Positions 5,704 to 6,487 of a stretch of 6,487 nucleotides of DNA are shown piece by piece. This DNA is from Comamonadaceae bacterium (GTDB taxonomy: Bacteria; Pseudomonadota; Gammaproteobacteria; Burkholderiales; Burkholderiaceae_C): assembly GCA_947457975.1 (NCBI GenBank), contig CANGYC010000142.1, positions 1 to 6,487 on the forward strand, given 5' to 3'. The position numbers were made by a program, and so were the translations under genes. The notes beneath the pieces are model-generated. The model did not search any database. It saw nothing but the letters and a program-made list of their open reading frames with translations, and was not told the DNA's origin. Numbering within the stretch: position 1 is the first letter of the stretch; each line of letters opens with the position of its first letter.

Positions 5704-6487
5704 CCTCCATGACTTACGCCCAGGCCGGCTGCCTGGCACTGAAGCAAGAAATGGAACGCGACCCCTCGGTGTGGGCCCTGGGCGAGGACGTGGGCCCGGA
5801 CGGTGGCGTGGCCGGGCAGTACCTGGGCCTGCAAAAGCACTTCGGGCCCGAGCGCATCGTCGACACACCTATTTCTGAATCCATGATCATGGCCGCCGCC
5901 ATCGGCTCCTCGCTGCTGGGTATGCGCCCCGTGGCGGAGCTGCGCTATGCCGATTTCGCGCTGTGCGCCGCCGACGAAATCATCAACCAGGCGGCCAAGG
6001 CGCGCTACATGCTGGGCGGGCAGGTGCGGGTGCCGGTGGTGATCCGCCAGCCCATCGGCATGCGCTGGGGCATGGCGGCTCAGCATTCGCAAAGCAATGA
6101 AAACCTCTGGGTCGGCACGCCAGGCCTGGTGGTGCTGGCGCCGTCCACGCCGCAGGACAACCACGGCCTGCTCAAGGCCGCCATCCGCTCAGATGACCCG
6201 GTGGTCTACATGGAGCACAAGGAACTGTGGCTGGAGAGCGCCGAGGTCGACGAAGACGCCGGCCCGCTGGAGATTGGCCGTGCGGCCGTGCGGCGCAGCG
6301 GCTCGGACATCACGCTGCTGAGCTGGTCCAGCACGGCACTGGCCTGCCAGACCGCGGCCGAGCAGCTGGCTGCCCAGGACATCGAGGCCGAGGTGATCGA
6401 CCTGCGCACCCTCTGGCCCTGGGACCGAGAGACCGTGTTCGCCTCCGTGCGCAAGACCGGGCACATTCTGGTGGCGCCTCAGTCGAC
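5700..6487 (+). CDS. 2-oxoacid dehydrogenase E1 component, beta subunit, cut by window end
   Basis: The ATG at 5700 overlaps the alpha-subunit stop (ATGA) and opens a frame that continues to the window edge: 262 codons of a protein usually about 320-350 residues. E1-beta motifs are GEDVG at 28-32, RIVDTPISE at 52-60 with the conserved Glu60 that activates thiamine, AADEIINQAAK at 90-100, and AQHSQS at 127-132 with the active-site His129. PSTPQDNHGLLKAAI and DPVVYMEHKELW follow. With the alpha subunit it decarboxylates a 2-oxo acid and transfers the acyl group to a lipoyl domain. The segment before the histidine reads GMRWGMAAQHSQS, where Gly/Ala-rich loops are common, and the last visible residues read ILVAPQS, where relatives often have VHE or VDE. 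Both could reflect substrate choice. An alternative start at 5709 (Met4) cannot be excluded. Confidence 0.92.
   Translation, partial: MTSMTYAQAGCLALKQEMERDPSVWALGEDVGPDGGVAGQYLGLQKHFGPERIVDTPISESMIMAAAIGSSLLGMRPVAELRYADFALCAADEIINQAAKARYMLGGQVRVPVVIRQPIGMRWGMAAQHSQSNENLWVGTPGLVVLAPSTPQDNHGLLKAAIRSDDPVVYMEHKELWLESAEVDEDAGPLEIGRAAVRRSGSDITLLSWSSTALACQTAAEQLAAQDIEAEVIDLRTLWPWDRETVFASVRKTGHILVAPQS

Noticed and set aside
6482..6487. GTCGAC (SalI site) exactly at the window end, suggesting a clone boundary
   Set aside because: The same hexamer occurs inside the window, for example near 3117, 5858 and 6244, and the window start is not such a site. It is expected often in GC-rich DNA.

Overview
This GC-rich window looks like chromosomal DNA from a betaproteobacterium, probably order Burkholderiales (for example Comamonadaceae or Alcaligenaceae). 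The assignment is inferred from gene content and G/C-ending codons: an orphan Bug/TctC periplasmic receptor, a NicB-like molybdenum hydroxylase, a BKACE enzyme and a YgfF-like short-chain dehydrogenase. No marker gene confirms it.

Layout: the left part (1-1367, minus strand) holds the N-terminal 455 codons of a xanthine-dehydrogenase-family molybdopterin-binding subunit, cut by the window start. A 288-bp divergent intergenic region follows (1368-1655), with a perfect 6-bp inverted repeat (1581-1599) lying inside a possible long-spacer promoter. From 1656 to the window end, six genes run on the plus strand with small gaps or overlaps: a beta-keto acid cleavage enzyme (BKACE, DUF849), an SDR oxidoreductase, a Bug/TctC solute receptor, a small NIPSNAP-family protein, and the alpha and beta subunits of a 2-oxoacid dehydrogenase E1 (thiamine diphosphate dependent). 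The beta subunit is cut by the window end. The last three genes are tightly packed: an 8-nt gap before NIPSNAP, then 1-nt (TGATG) and 4-nt (ATGA) overlaps.

How they may work together (inference): the receptor captures an organic acid for a tripartite tricarboxylate-type transporter whose membrane parts are not here. The SDR would oxidise a 3-hydroxy acid to a 3-keto acid. BKACE would cleave that with acetyl-CoA into acetoacetate and a new acyl-CoA. E1, with E2/E3 partners outside the window, would oxidatively decarboxylate a 2-oxo acid or acetoin-like intermediate. NIPSNAP has no settled enzymatic role. The substrate cannot be read from the sequence. The divergent molybdenum hydroxylase could feed the same route or be unrelated. 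Every family is known; the combination is the point of interest. I see no mobile element, CRISPR array, RNA gene or convincing terminator.
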